Source: Erysipelotrichales bacterium
GTDB taxonomy: Bacteria; Bacillota_I; Bacilli_A; Erysipelotrichales; Erysipelotrichaceae
Assembly: GCA_017532345.1 (NCBI GenBank)
Contig: JAFXJJ010000019.1
Location: forward strand, 1 to 37,831
Length of the DNA stretch: 37,831 nt
Reading direction: 5' to 3'
Under the pieces are notes generated by a model, which had not been told where the DNA came from, ran no database searches, and worked only from the letters and a program-made list of their open reading frames with translations. Positions within the stretch are counted from its first letter, which is position 1; each line of letters begins with the position of its first letter. The position numbers and the translations under genes were made by a program. Below are positions 1 through 7,587 of this stretch, one piece after another.

Positions 1-19
1 AATCTTGCCCCCGCAACCA
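1..19 (+). tRNA. 3' end of a tRNA, probably tRNA-fMet (partial)
   Basis: The window opens inside a tRNA. Visible are the end of a T loop (AAT), a T-stem 3' strand (CTTGC), an acceptor 3' strand (CCCCGCA), discriminator A and an encoded CCA. The CCCCCGCAACCA ending with A72 is typical of initiator tRNA, which has an unpaired 1-72 position. The 5' part lies outside the window, so the identity is inferred from the end only. It sits 6 nt before tRNA-Phe, as in a tRNA cluster. Confidence 0.6.
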
Positions 20-25
20 AGTAAT

Positions 26-101
26 GGCCCTGTAGCTCAGTCGGTAGAGCAAGGGATTGAAAATCCCTGTGTCGGCGGTTCGATTCCGCCTGGGGCCACC
101 A
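26..101 (+). tRNA. tRNA-Phe (GAA)
   Basis: A complete 76-nt cloverleaf with encoded CCA. The acceptor strands GGCCCTG and TGGGGCC pair with two G-U wobbles. The D stem is GCTC/GAGC, the anticodon stem AGGGA/TCCCT, and the T stem GGCGG/CCGCC. The anticodon loop TTGAAAA gives anticodon GAA, phenylalanine. It is the last gene of a tRNA cluster and is followed by an intrinsic terminator. Confidence 0.97.
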
Positions 102-111
102 TTTAAAAATG

Positions 112-135
112 ACATCTGGTAACAGATGTTTTTTT
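112..135 (+). terminator. Intrinsic terminator of the tRNA cluster
   Basis: A 7-bp stem, ACATCTG/CAGATGT, with a GTAA loop and a run of six or more T directly after the stem. It lies 10 nt after the CCA of tRNA-Phe. Confidence 0.85.
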
Positions 136-234
136 GTAACTTATTAGATTAATAAAGTAACTTATTGTATTTATAGTTTTAAGGAGCTTAAATATGATAC
201 AATTTTATATATCTATAGAGTGAAGGTGTATTAT

Positions 235-1062
235 ATGGGAAGAAAACTGTTTTGTGAGATTAGTCCTCTATGCTTTAAAATTTCTCAGTTTAAAGAAGCT
301 ATGATTAGGGATATTAATGATTTATTTTGTAAACAAAAGTTTGCCTCCTCAAGAAGCAATCGTAATTTAAATAATGTTATTAAAAGTCATAGCTCTGTTA
401 TAGTTCGCAAACTGCATGGAGTTGATATTAAGCTACAAGAGAATAAATTAGTAAATATAAAATTAGCTTGTGACAAGTTTAACGGCATCATAATTCGTTC
501 AGGGGAGGTTTTTTCGTTTTGGAGGATACTGGGTAACCCTACCAAGAAAAGAGGCTTCTTAGAGGGCTTAGTGATATCTAAATCAAAATTATCTTCTGGT
601 ATAGGTGGTGGACTTTGTCAGATGGCTAATATGATTCACTTATTGGTATTACATAGTCCCTTAACTGTTTGTGAGTTACATCATCATTCTGATGCGTTAT
701 TTCCTGATGAGAAAAGAACAGTGCCTTTTGGTACTGGAACATCTATAAGTTATAAGAATATAGATTATCGTTTTAAAAATACCACAAATCAAGATGTTCA
801 ATTACTTGTTTGGATTGATGAAGGAAAGTTATTTGGAGAATTAAGGAGTGAATTTCCTATTGATACAAAATATGAATTAGTAGAGGAAAATCATCATTAT
901 CGAAAAGAAAATGGTAAATACTATCGTATTTCTCAAGTATATCGAAATGTGATAGATATGAGTAGCAATCAGATGATAAGAAAGGAATTAATATTAGATA
1001 ACCATTCAGAAGTATTGTATGATTATAATTTGATTCCTAAAAACGAAATAAGAGATAAATAA
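235..1062 (+). CDS. VanW family protein
   Basis: A 275-residue protein of the VanW family, named after a gene in VanB-type vancomycin-resistance clusters whose biochemical role is unknown. The conserved core is visible: GEVFSFW, then a GIGGGLCQ segment with nearby LHHHSD, then RTVPFGTGTSI followed by YRFKN, roughly residues 85-185. The frame extends up to a GTG at 220. The ATG at 235 is preferred because GAAGGTG (222-228) lies 6 nt before it and the GTG start would overlap that SD. There is no obvious signal peptide or membrane segment. No van resistance genes lie nearby, so a resistance role is not implied. The gene stands alone between two terminators. Confidence 0.88.
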   Translation: MGRKLFCEISPLCFKISQFKEAMIRDINDLFCKQKFASSRSNRNLNNVIKSHSSVIVRKLHGVDIKLQENKLVNIKLACDKFNGIIIRSGEVFSFWRILGNPTKKRGFLEGLVISKSKLSSGIGGGLCQMANMIHLLVLHSPLTVCELHHHSDALFPDEKRTVPFGTGTSISYKNIDYRFKNTTNQDVQLLVWIDEGKLFGELRSEFPIDTKYELVEENHHYRKENGKYYRISQVYRNVIDMSSNQMIRKELILDNHSEVLYDYNLIPKNEIRDK

Positions 1063-1087
1063 AAACATATCAGCGATATGTTTTTTT
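1063..1087. terminator. Bidirectional terminator between convergent genes
   Basis: Stem AAACATATC/GATATGTTT with loop AGC. Seven T follow on the + strand and an A-rich run precedes it, which reads as a U-run on the - strand. It serves the VanW gene and the opposing YitT gene, whose stop codon overlaps it. Confidence 0.8.
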
Positions 1088-1931
1088 ATAATCGTTTTTC
1101 TAAGTTTCCTGTTACATTTAAGCCTTCAGTTACGATAATGAATGCTTTTGGATCAACTTCTAAAATACATTTCTTTAATTGGTTTATTTCGTATTTAGAA
1201 ATAACTGTGTATAGTATATTAGTTGACGAATCAGTATATCCACCTATTCCTTTCCAACAAGTAACGCCACGTTTTAAATCAAACATAATTAAATCTTGTA
1301 GATAATCAACTTTAGAAAAAATCATTACTGATACATTAATGTTTTGATGATGCGCTTTATCTACAACTAGTGAAAAGATACAGGCATAGATAATAGAATA
1401 GATAGCTGTAGGTAAATCAAATAATACAGCGCATATTGCATAGATAATACCATTGATGATACCACTTAGTTGTCCTACACTTGCATCAGGCTTTTTAGAT
1501 GTATAATATACACCAAGGATATCAATACCACCACATGAACTTCCATGTCTTAGTGTCATTCCTACACCGTGTGCTGTAATTATGCCACCAATAAGACAGG
1601 CTGCTAATCTATCTTCAATAATAGGTGCATCAAGTACTATAAATGAAAATAGTATGGTTTGTACTAAAAGCGAGTAAACTGTTCGAACAAAGAATTTTCT
1701 ACTTACACCTTTATAAGCTAAGATAAATAAAGGAATATTAATCATCAAGTTTATAATCCCGGCAATATCAAAACTTACATTTAAATTCAATAAAGTACGG
1801 ATAATCTGAGCTATCCCAATTGCTCCACCATTGTATAAATTAACTGGAACAATGAATAGATTTATACCTAAAGCACATAAAGCAGCACCTAACGTAATAT
1901 GTAGATATGTATTTAAATCGTTACGAGTCAT
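1086..1931 (-). CDS. yitT: YitT family integral membrane protein
   Basis: A 281-residue member of the YitT family (DUF161 membrane domain plus C-terminal DUF2179 domain). About five hydrophobic segments fill the first 190 residues, with the family's LYNGGAIGIAQI stretch near residue 33 and HGSSCGGIDI in the middle. The soluble tail, from about residue 195, carries the RGVTCWKGIGGY motif. Substrate and function are not established for the family, and a transport role is only presumed. The start has an AAGGAGAA SD. The GNAT gene ends 12 nt upstream, so the two are probably cotranscribed from a promoter near 2380. Confidence 0.9.
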   Translation of the reverse strand: MTRNDLNTYLHITLGAALCALGINLFIVPVNLYNGGAIGIAQIIRTLLNLNVSFDIAGIINLMINIPLFILAYKGVSRKFFVRTVYSLLVQTILFSFIVLDAPIIEDRLAACLIGGIITAHGVGMTLRHGSSCGGIDILGVYYTSKKPDASVGQLSGIINGIIYAICAVLFDLPTAIYSIIYACIFSLVVDKAHHQNINVSVMIFSKVDYLQDLIMFDLKRGVTCWKGIGGYTDSSTNILYTVISKYEINQLKKCILEVDPKAFIIVTEGLNVTGNLEKRL

Positions 1932-1943
1932 TAGTTATTCTCC

Positions 1944-2357
1944 TTACAAAATAGTTCTTGAATAATTAATTAAATCTTCTCTAGAAAAATATGAGTTATA
2001 TTTCATAAATTTACGGAAGACTTCATTAGTAGAATATGTAGATAAAGTAATATTCTTACAATTCTTCTCCTTACAAGCATTGTCTAAGGCATGTAGAAGT
2101 TTAGAGCCATATCCTAAGCGACGGAATTCATTATCAATTAGAATATGATAGATTGTGCATTTTAAACCATCATAGCTAGCAATTAGTATTCCAATAATTG
2201 TATTATTTTCAATTGCTACAAAGCATGTAGAAGGATTTAACTCAATAAATGAAGAAAAGATATCATAAGAAGTGAATAATTCTGATAAATAATTATTCCT
2301 TGTACATAAAGCGTATATTACTGCATAATCAGTATCTGATAATTTACGAATTTCCAT
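1944..2357 (-). CDS. GNAT family N-acetyltransferase
   Basis: A 137-residue single-domain GNAT protein, predicted to transfer an acetyl group from acetyl-CoA to an unknown amine. The acetyl-CoA pyrophosphate-binding motif is visible as RRLGYGSKLL (residues 79-88), after a beta strand YHILIDNEF that is typical of motif A. The reading frame reaches a GTG at 2366, but that GTG lies inside the SD (GAGGTGAG). The ATG at 2357 is therefore taken as the start. It is the first gene of a two-gene unit with the YitT-type gene. The acetylation target cannot be deduced from sequence or context. Confidence 0.85.
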   Translation of the reverse strand: MEIRKLSDTDYAVIYALCTRNNYLSELFTSYDIFSSFIELNPSTCFVAIENNTIIGILIASYDGLKCTIYHILIDNEFRRLGYGSKLLHALDNACKEKNCKNITLSTYSTNEVFRKFMKYNSYFSREDLINYSRTIL

Positions 2358-2468
2358 AAAACTCACCTCATGTTTATTATAACGTAAATAATTATAAATT
2401 CCATTTAAATTTAATTACTTTATAAATTATCTATGATACTATATAAATATAGTACGAGGAGTGAGTAT

Positions 2469-2882
2469 ATGCTAGAAAGAATTGAAAAGGCTAAGAATTT
2501 ACATAGAATGCAGGGATGCAATTGTGCACAAAGTGTAGCAGTAGCATTTCATGATAAGATGAATATAGATGAGGATACAGCTTTTAGAATATCAGAAGGA
2601 TTAGGTAAGGGCTGCGCTGTAGAAACGATATGTGGCGCATTAACTGGCTGTATTATGGTTATTAGTGCATATTATAGTGATGGCTTAAAAGGGCATGGCT
2701 CTTCTAAAATGAATACGTATGAAAAGACTAAAGCGTTCTTGGATACGTTCAAAGAAAATGAAGGAACTATTATTTGCAGTGAGTTAAAAGCAAGATTAAT
2801 GAGTAATGAATCAAAAGCTACTAATTGTACTGATTATATCGTCAGTGCAATTCGTATAATGGAAGATTTCATAAAAGAGTAA
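2469..2882 (+). CDS. C_GCAxxG_C_C family (putative redox-active) protein
   Basis: A 137-residue protein of the C_GCAxxG_C_C family, small cysteine-rich proteins thought to be redox active or to bind a metal or cofactor. Visible signatures are GCNCAQSV near residue 17, GLGKGCAVETICGALTG near residues 45-60 and a later CSELK. The frame opens at an ATG at 2433, but that codon lies in the promoter region. GAGGAGTGAG directly upstream of the ATG at 2469 decides the start. Transcribed divergently from the GNAT/YitT pair. No partner enzyme is nearby, so the function stays unknown. Confidence 0.82.
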   Translation: MLERIEKAKNLHRMQGCNCAQSVAVAFHDKMNIDEDTAFRISEGLGKGCAVETICGALTGCIMVISAYYSDGLKGHGSSKMNTYEKTKAFLDTFKENEGTIICSELKARLMSNESKATNCTDYIVSAIRIMEDFIKE

Positions 2883-2928
2883 AGTATAAATATTTCTTGG
2901 AATTAACAGTATTAAATTATCAAAAGAT

Positions 2929-2957
2929 TTGTGTTTTATGGTTGTTTCTAATATAAT
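2929..2957 (+). promoter_or_regulatory. Promoter of rimO
   Basis: TTGTGT (2929-2934), 17 nt, TATAAT (2952-2957). It lies about 40 nt before the rimO start and after the end of the preceding gene. Called by inspection against the sigma-A consensus. Confidence 0.6.
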
Positions 2958-2999
2958 AGAAATGCTTTATGCGTTTTATATAAGAAAGGTGGTAATTAT

Positions 3000-4298
3000 A
3001 TGAAAGTTGGAATGGTATCACTTGGATGTAGTAAAAACTTAATGGATAGTGAAAAAATTATGGGGATGCTTAAGAAAGGTGGACATCAAATTGTTGTCGA
3101 TCCTAAAGAAGCAGATGCCATTTTCGTAAATACATGTGGATTTATTGCACCTGCGAAGGAAGAAGCAATTAATACAGTTTTAGAAATGAGTGAATATAAA
3201 CAAGGCAATTGTAAGAAACTTTATATGTTAGGGTGTATGGCACAAAGATATAAAGCAGAGTTAGAAGAATCATTACCTGAGGTTGATCGTGTAATTAGTA
3301 TTGATGAATATGATCATATAGAAGAATATTTGAATGAAGACCTACCTGATGGTAGTATTCCAAATTGGAATGATGCTGAACGTTTAGTTTCAACAGCTAA
3401 ACACACAGCATATTTAAAAATAGCTGAAGGCTGTGGTAATTTCTGTAGCTTCTGTGCAATTCCACTTATTAGAGGTAGATTTATTTCTAAGACAATGGAA
3501 GAAATCTTAAAAGAAGCAAAAATGCTAGAAGAACGTGGTTCTAAGGAATTAGTATTAATTGCGCAAGATACGACTAGATATGGAATTGATTTGTATCGTA
3601 AATATGCATTAGCAGATTTATTAAAAGAATTAGATAAGATGAATTTTAAATGGATTCGTATACTTTATATGTATCCAGAAGCTATTACACATGAATTAGT
3701 CGATACAATTGCTGAATCTAAGCATGTTATTCCATACTTTGATATTCCATTACAAAGTGGCAATGATCGAATCTTAAAATTAATGAATCGTCGTAATACT
3801 AGCGAAGAAGCATTAGAGATTATTAATTATATTAGAGAAAAGATTCCACATGCTATCTTTAGAACAACATTTATCGCTGGTTTTCCTACCGAACGCAAGG
3901 CTGAGTTTAATGATACTATCAGATTTGCTGCTAAGGTAAGATTTGATAGATTAGGAGCATTCCCTTATAGTAAAGAAGAAGGCACTAAAGGTGCAGAATT
4001 AAAGCCGGAGGTTGCAAAAAAGGTTAGACAAGCACGATACGATCGTCTTATGCAACAACAAATGGTTATTTCAAGTGAAAAATCAGCTGAGTTAATTGGT
4101 AAAACACTTGAAGTTGTAGTAGAAGGTAAAGAAGCATTAAGTAATAAGTATAAAGGAAGAAGTATATATAATGCACCAGATGATATTGATGGTTACGTAT
4201 ACTTTAGAAGTAATGATAATCTAACAGTTGGTAGTTTTGTCAATGTGAAGATCAATAAAGCATATACTTATGATTTAGAAGGTGAACAAGTTGACTAG
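3000..4298 (+). CDS. rimO: Ribosomal protein S12 methylthiotransferase RimO
   Basis: A 432-residue radical SAM methylthiotransferase that adds a methylthio group to a conserved aspartate of ribosomal protein S12. The order is an N-terminal UPF0004 domain with cluster cysteines in SLGCSKN (Cys10), VNTCGF and MLGCMAQ, then the radical SAM domain with Cys145, Cys149 and Cys152 (CGNFCSFC), then a C-terminal TRAM domain from about residue 365. The start MKVGMVSLGCSKN and the overall length are typical of RimO rather than MiaB or MtaB. An AGAAAGGTGG SD precedes the ATG. The downstream glycosylase overlaps its 3' end by 8 nt. Confidence 0.95.
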   Translation: MKVGMVSLGCSKNLMDSEKIMGMLKKGGHQIVVDPKEADAIFVNTCGFIAPAKEEAINTVLEMSEYKQGNCKKLYMLGCMAQRYKAELEESLPEVDRVISIDEYDHIEEYLNEDLPDGSIPNWNDAERLVSTAKHTAYLKIAEGCGNFCSFCAIPLIRGRFISKTMEEILKEAKMLEERGSKELVLIAQDTTRYGIDLYRKYALADLLKELDKMNFKWIRILYMYPEAITHELVDTIAESKHVIPYFDIPLQSGNDRILKLMNRRNTSEEALEIINYIREKIPHAIFRTTFIAGFPTERKAEFNDTIRFAAKVRFDRLGAFPYSKEEGTKGAELKPEVAKKVRQARYDRLMQQQMVISSEKSAELIGKTLEVVVEGKEALSNKYKGRSIYNAPDDIDGYVYFRSNDNLTVGSFVNVKINKAYTYDLEGEQVD

Positions 4299-4761
4299 TG
4301 GATTTGAACCTATAGTATATGATAGTCCTAAGTGCTTAATATTAGGCTCCTTGCCTAGTGTTAAATCATTAGCTAAAGCAGAATACTATGGTCATCCACA
4401 AAATCGATTTTGGAAGATATTATCTGTTATTTATAATGAAAACATCGATGATTATGCAGCTAAGAAACAATTATTAGAAAAACATCATATTGCATTATGG
4501 GATGTGATCAAAGAAGCTGATAGAGAAGGTAGTAGTGACTTAAAAATTGTTAATCCTGTTCCTAATGATATTGCTGGAATAGTGTTAAAATATCCTACAA
4601 TTACTAAAATACTATGTACTGGAACTTTATCTTATACTTTATGTATGAAGTATTTTTCAGATTTAAATGTAGAAATTATAAAGCTCCCTAGTCCTTCGCC
4701 AGCCAACGCATCCTATACACTTGAGAAGTTAGTCGATGCATATAGTAAATATTTGAAGTGA
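4291..4761 (+). CDS. DNA-deoxyinosine glycosylase / uracil-DNA glycosylase family 6
   Basis: A 156-residue base-excision enzyme of the UDG superfamily, resembling family 6 hypoxanthine-DNA glycosylases that remove deaminated bases. Visible are the active-site region LILGSLPSVKSL, the YYGHPQNRFWKIL motif and LWDVIKEADREGSSD, plus a late LPSPSPANA motif matching the family's C-terminal loop. The frame extends to a GTG at 4282, but this lies within the SD GAAGGTG (4278-4284). TTG at 4291, 6 nt downstream, is the better start. It overlaps the rimO stop and is probably translationally coupled to it. Confidence 0.86.
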   Translation: MTSGFEPIVYDSPKCLILGSLPSVKSLAKAEYYGHPQNRFWKILSVIYNENIDDYAAKKQLLEKHHIALWDVIKEADREGSSDLKIVNPVPNDIAGIVLKYPTITKILCTGTLSYTLCMKYFSDLNVEIIKLPSPSPANASYTLEKLVDAYSKYLK

Positions 4762-4778
4762 GAAATCACTTCTTTTTT
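4755..4778 (+). terminator. Terminator of rimO/glycosylase operon
   Basis: Stem GAAGTGA/TCACTTC, loop GAAA, followed by six T. The stem overlaps the glycosylase stop codon. Confidence 0.88.
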
Positions 4779-4781
4779 ATA

Positions 4782-4807
4782 TAATAAAAGCTACCTTTGG
4801 GTAGCTT
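4782..4807 (-). terminator. Terminator of MBL hydrolase gene
   Basis: Stem AAGCTACC/GGTAGCTT, loop TTTG. On the - strand it is followed by TTATTAT, so the stem itself ends in a T-rich run. It overlaps the stop codon of the - strand gene. Confidence 0.7.
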
Positions 4808-5411
4808 ATCGTAATGGATTATATTTTCTTTCATGCTCGATAGATGTTACGTTACCATGTCCTGGATAGACCTTGATTTTCTCATCTAATTGTAATAGCT
4901 TTTTAATAGATTTTCTTAAATCACTTAAGCTTCCTGTAGGGAAATCATATCTACCATAGCTTTCTTCAAATAGTGTGTCACCAGAGAATAGGCAATCTTC
5001 GATTAAATAGCACATTGAACCAGAAGTGTGACCGGGCGTTAGTATACAACGAATATCTAATCCAATTAAGTTTAATAATTCATCATCTTCAATAGTCTTG
5101 TTTACTTCAATTGAATAATGTCCATTTACCATTTGTGAAAGGTTTAAAGAAGAATCTAATAGTAGAGGTATTTCAACTTCTGATGCGTAGACTGGAATAC
5201 TATAGTGTTCTCGCAACTTGATAACCGCACCAATATGGTCAAAATGTCCATGAGTAAGTAAGATTGCTTTAGGAGTTAACTTAAATTCTGAGATGATGTT
5301 AATAATGCTACCAGCTGTTAGTTCTGGGTCGATAATTAAACATTCATCATTATTCATTACTAAATATGTGTTAGTAGAAATAGGACCTTGAGTAATTATT
5401 TTTATATTCAT
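4806..5411 (-). CDS. MBL-fold metal-dependent hydrolase
   Basis: A 201-residue metallo-beta-lactamase-fold hydrolase of the glyoxalase-II-like (YcbL/GloB) size class. The di-metal site is visible: THGHFDH (His54, His56, Asp58, His59), TPGHTSGS for the next histidine, SGDTLF for the bridging aspartate, and YPGHG for the last histidine. It is probably a cytosolic thioester or lactoyl-type hydrolase, but the substrate is unknown. It lacks the C-terminal extension of true glyoxalase II. A GAGGTA SD precedes the ATG. It is monocistronic and convergent with the glycosylase. Confidence 0.88.
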   Translation of the reverse strand: MNIKIITQGPISTNTYLVMNNDECLIIDPELTAGSIINIISEFKLTPKAILLTHGHFDHIGAVIKLREHYSIPVYASEVEIPLLLDSSLNLSQMVNGHYSIEVNKTIEDDELLNLIGLDIRCILTPGHTSGSMCYLIEDCLFSGDTLFEESYGRYDFPTGSLSDLRKSIKKLLQLDEKIKVYPGHGNVTSIEHERKYNPLR

Positions 5412-5479
5412 TTTAATACCTCATTACTTTCTTATACGTTTATTATAACTGAAATTTGTTCATATTCTATAATAATTTG

Positions 5480-5510
5480 TTGATTTATAATAATATCCTT
5501 GTGATATAAT
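5480..5510 (+). promoter_or_regulatory. Promoter of the radical SAM/kinase operon (extended -10)
   Basis: TGATATAAT (5502-5510) is a perfect extended -10. A TTGATT lies 19 nt upstream at 5480-5485. The SD of the radical SAM gene follows at about 5520-5525. Confidence 0.6.
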
Positions 5511-5530
5511 TTGTTTATTGAGGTGGTTTT

Positions 5531-6547
5531 ATGATAGAGGATATTAGATTGTCTTTAGTTGTAGATATGTGTGGATGTCCTAATCGCTGTAAGCATTGTT
5601 GGTTGGGGCATATGCCAAACACCAAAATGAAAGATGATATTGATGAATGGATAATTAATTATTTCAAACCATATTTTAAGCATATCGCATATTATAGCTG
5701 GTTAAGAGAGCCAGATTTTATAGAGAATTATAGAGAAAGATGGATTAAAGACAAAAAACTTTCTGTTGAATCTACCCCTATGCGCTTTGAATTGGCTTCC
5801 TTTTACCGTTTAGTTAGAGATCCTGAATATGTTGAATTTTTAAAAGAAGTTGGAACAAAGATTGTGCAACTCACATTTTTTGGACTAGAACAATTATCTG
5901 ATAAATATATTGGTAGAAAAGGGGCTTTTAATGAATTATTAGAAGCAAGTGAGATATTAATTGAAAATGGGATTGCTCCTAGATGGCAATGTTTTATTAA
6001 TGAAGAAAACAAAAATGAAATTATTGATGTTTTGAAGCTTTCTGAAAAATTAAAGCTTTCTGAAAGATGTAGAGAATTTGGAGAAGAGTTTAAGTTCTTT
6101 GTTCATCCTGGAAGTTGTGACGGCGAAAACTACAAGCTATATGATATAAGATTAAATAAGATGAATATTCCAAATGAATTAAGACCATATATGCTTGATA
6201 TTGATGAGTATTATTCGGAATCTGAATTAGTGGAAATGCTGAAGAATGATGAATCTATAGTAGATTTTGATTATGGTAATGATTTAGTATTAAATATCTC
6301 AAATAATCTTGACGTTTATTATAACTTCACACATATGAAGAAATCATGGTGCATTGGTAATTTAGAAAATGAAGAACCTGAGGATTTAATTAGAAAGGTT
6401 ATAAATTATGATGTAGATGCAATTAATAAGGCTAAGAATATATCTATTGCTGAGTTAGTTAAACAATTTGGTAATGCAACATCAGATAGAATGTTTGCAA
6501 TAGATGATTATAAAATGTATTTACTATTAAAATATTTAAGTGATTAA
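5531..6547 (+). CDS. Radical SAM protein of unknown function
   Basis: A 338-residue protein with an N-terminal radical SAM motif CPNRCKHC (Cys16, Cys20, Cys23), preceded by two further cysteines (Cys14 and the paired Gly-Cys). A conserved-looking WLGHMPN follows. Residues 100-165 contain the strand/helix pattern of a TIM-barrel core. A C-terminal WCIGNLENEEPE segment (Cys274) resembles the tail of SPASM-type proteins, but the full set of SPASM cysteines is absent. The substrate is unknown. The kinase gene starts 2 nt after its stop, so both are probably made together. The pairing suggests a small-molecule modification, which is inference only. Confidence 0.82.
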   Translation: MIEDIRLSLVVDMCGCPNRCKHCWLGHMPNTKMKDDIDEWIINYFKPYFKHIAYYSWLREPDFIENYRERWIKDKKLSVESTPMRFELASFYRLVRDPEYVEFLKEVGTKIVQLTFFGLEQLSDKYIGRKGAFNELLEASEILIENGIAPRWQCFINEENKNEIIDVLKLSEKLKLSERCREFGEEFKFFVHPGSCDGENYKLYDIRLNKMNIPNELRPYMLDIDEYYSESELVEMLKNDESIVDFDYGNDLVLNISNNLDVYYNFTHMKKSWCIGNLENEEPEDLIRKVINYDVDAINKAKNISIAELVKQFGNATSDRMFAIDDYKMYLLLKYLSD

Positions 6548-6549
6548 TT

Positions 6550-7368
6550 ATGTTGAATAAAGCTATTAATAAATGGGAATTATCTAATTTGAAATGCATT
6601 AATTGTAGTGAGAGTAAATTGGTTTATTCTGTGTATTCAAATATTTATGGTAATTGTATTTTAAAAATTGATTTAAATAATAATTTAGAAACTGAGTTTA
6701 GTTATCTTAATTGCTTCAAAGATACATGTGTATGTAAAGTATATGGATATGATAAAGAGATAAATGCATTACTATTAGAAAAAATTATTCCAGGCACTAC
6801 ATTAAGAAGTGAAATGCCATTAGATAAGCGTCTTAATGTGTATTATCATTTGCTATGTTATCTTCATAAATCAACAGATACTCAATTTGATTGCCCAACT
6901 TATCAAGATTGGTTCAAAGATGTTTTAAAAAATATTACTGAAATAAATAAGGAGTTTGAATTAAAATTAATAGAAGCAAATAGCATTTGTAATATGATGT
7001 TTGAAAAGTATAAGAATCATATGGTACTTCATGGCGACTTACATCATGATAATATCTTGCTTAATGATAAAGGCGACTATGTAATTATTGATCCTAAAGG
7101 TGTCACAGGACCTCCAATTCTTGAATTAGGGCGTTTTATCTTGAATGAATTAGATCTTGGGAATAATGTTAAGTCTATTGAACACGTAAAAGAAGTCGTA
7201 ATTGAAATTAGTAAGTTATTTAATTATGAATTTAAAGATGTTGTGAAAGTATTTTATATAGAAACAGTACTTGCAAATGCTTGGAATATTGAAGATGGAT
7301 TGAGCGTAAATTATTTACAACTACAAGTTGTTGATGAGTTATTAGAATGGATTAATGAGTATAAATAA
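6550..7368 (+). CDS. APH-like phosphotransferase (aminoglycoside/choline kinase superfamily)
   Basis: A 272-residue protein kinase-like-fold phosphotransferase. The catalytic loop HGDLHHDNIL (His161-Asp163, Asn168) and the metal-binding IDPKGVTGPP (Asp181) are intact, as in the APH(6)/hydroxyurea-kinase branch (Pfam APH_6_hur type). The N-terminal lobe has the pattern expected for ATP binding (LKID, then LLEKIIPG as hinge). It probably phosphorylates a small molecule. Antibiotic resistance should not be assumed, as many such kinases are metabolic. No clear SD precedes the ATG, which follows the radical SAM stop by 2 nt and so suggests translational coupling. Confidence 0.84.
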   Translation: MLNKAINKWELSNLKCINCSESKLVYSVYSNIYGNCILKIDLNNNLETEFSYLNCFKDTCVCKVYGYDKEINALLLEKIIPGTTLRSEMPLDKRLNVYYHLLCYLHKSTDTQFDCPTYQDWFKDVLKNITEINKEFELKLIEANSICNMMFEKYKNHMVLHGDLHHDNILLNDKGDYVIIDPKGVTGPPILELGRFILNELDLGNNVKSIEHVKEVVIEISKLFNYEFKDVVKVFYIETVLANAWNIEDGLSVNYLQLQVVDELLEWINEYK

Positions 7369-7393
7369 AAAACACCGAATTAATCGGTGTTTT
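7369..7393. terminator. Terminator of the radical SAM/kinase operon (bidirectional)
   Basis: Stem AAAACACCGA/TCGGTGTTTT, loop ATTAA, continuing into TTTTC on the + strand. The A-rich 5' flank would act as a U-run for the opposing tRNA-Leu transcript. Confidence 0.8.
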
Positions 7394-7403
7394 CTTTATA
7401 AAA

Positions 7404-7489
7404 TGGTCCCCAAGGTCGGACTTGAACCGACATGGTATCACTACCGAACGATTTTGAGTCGTTTGCGTCTGCCATTTCGCCACTCGGGG
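7404..7489 (-). tRNA. tRNA-Leu (CAA)
   Basis: A class II tRNA of 86 nt with encoded CCA. The acceptor strands CCCCGAG and CTTGGGG pair, the anticodon stem is AACGA/TCGTT, and loop CTCAAAA gives anticodon CAA (leucine, UUG codons). A long variable arm and T stem GTCGG/CCGAC are present. Confidence 0.96.
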
Positions 7490-7501
7490 AGGTACTTGTA
7501 T

Positions 7502-7530
7502 ATTATAACGAATTTGATGTTGTTAATCAA
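7502..7530 (-). promoter_or_regulatory. Promoter of tRNA-Leu
   Basis: On the - strand, TTGATT (7530-7525), 17 nt, TATAAT (7507-7502). The -10 lies 13 nt before the mature tRNA 5' end. Confidence 0.75.
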
Positions 7531-7560
7531 GAATTATTTGTTGATTTTGAGTATTTAACA

Positions 7561-7587
7561 CAAAAATAAAAGGCTATTAAGCCTTTT
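7561..7587 (-). terminator. Terminator of asnA
   Basis: Stem AAAAGGCT/AGCCTTTT with a 4-nt loop. On the - strand the stem runs into TTTTATTTTTG. It overlaps the asnA stop codon. Confidence 0.8.

Noticed and set aside
1078-1305. 75-codon + strand frame
   Set aside because: Starts in the terminator hairpin and runs antisense to the YitT gene; no SD or family match.
5803-6012. - strand frame within the radical SAM gene
   Set aside because: Shadow frame with no SD, promoter or recognisable protein features.
7355-7558. Open frame of 67 codons with a VPKVGLEPT-like start
   Set aside because: It is the + strand reading through the antisense of tRNA-Leu (7404-7489). The VGLEPT/FRHSG pattern is a known artefact of tRNA sequence, and there is no SD.
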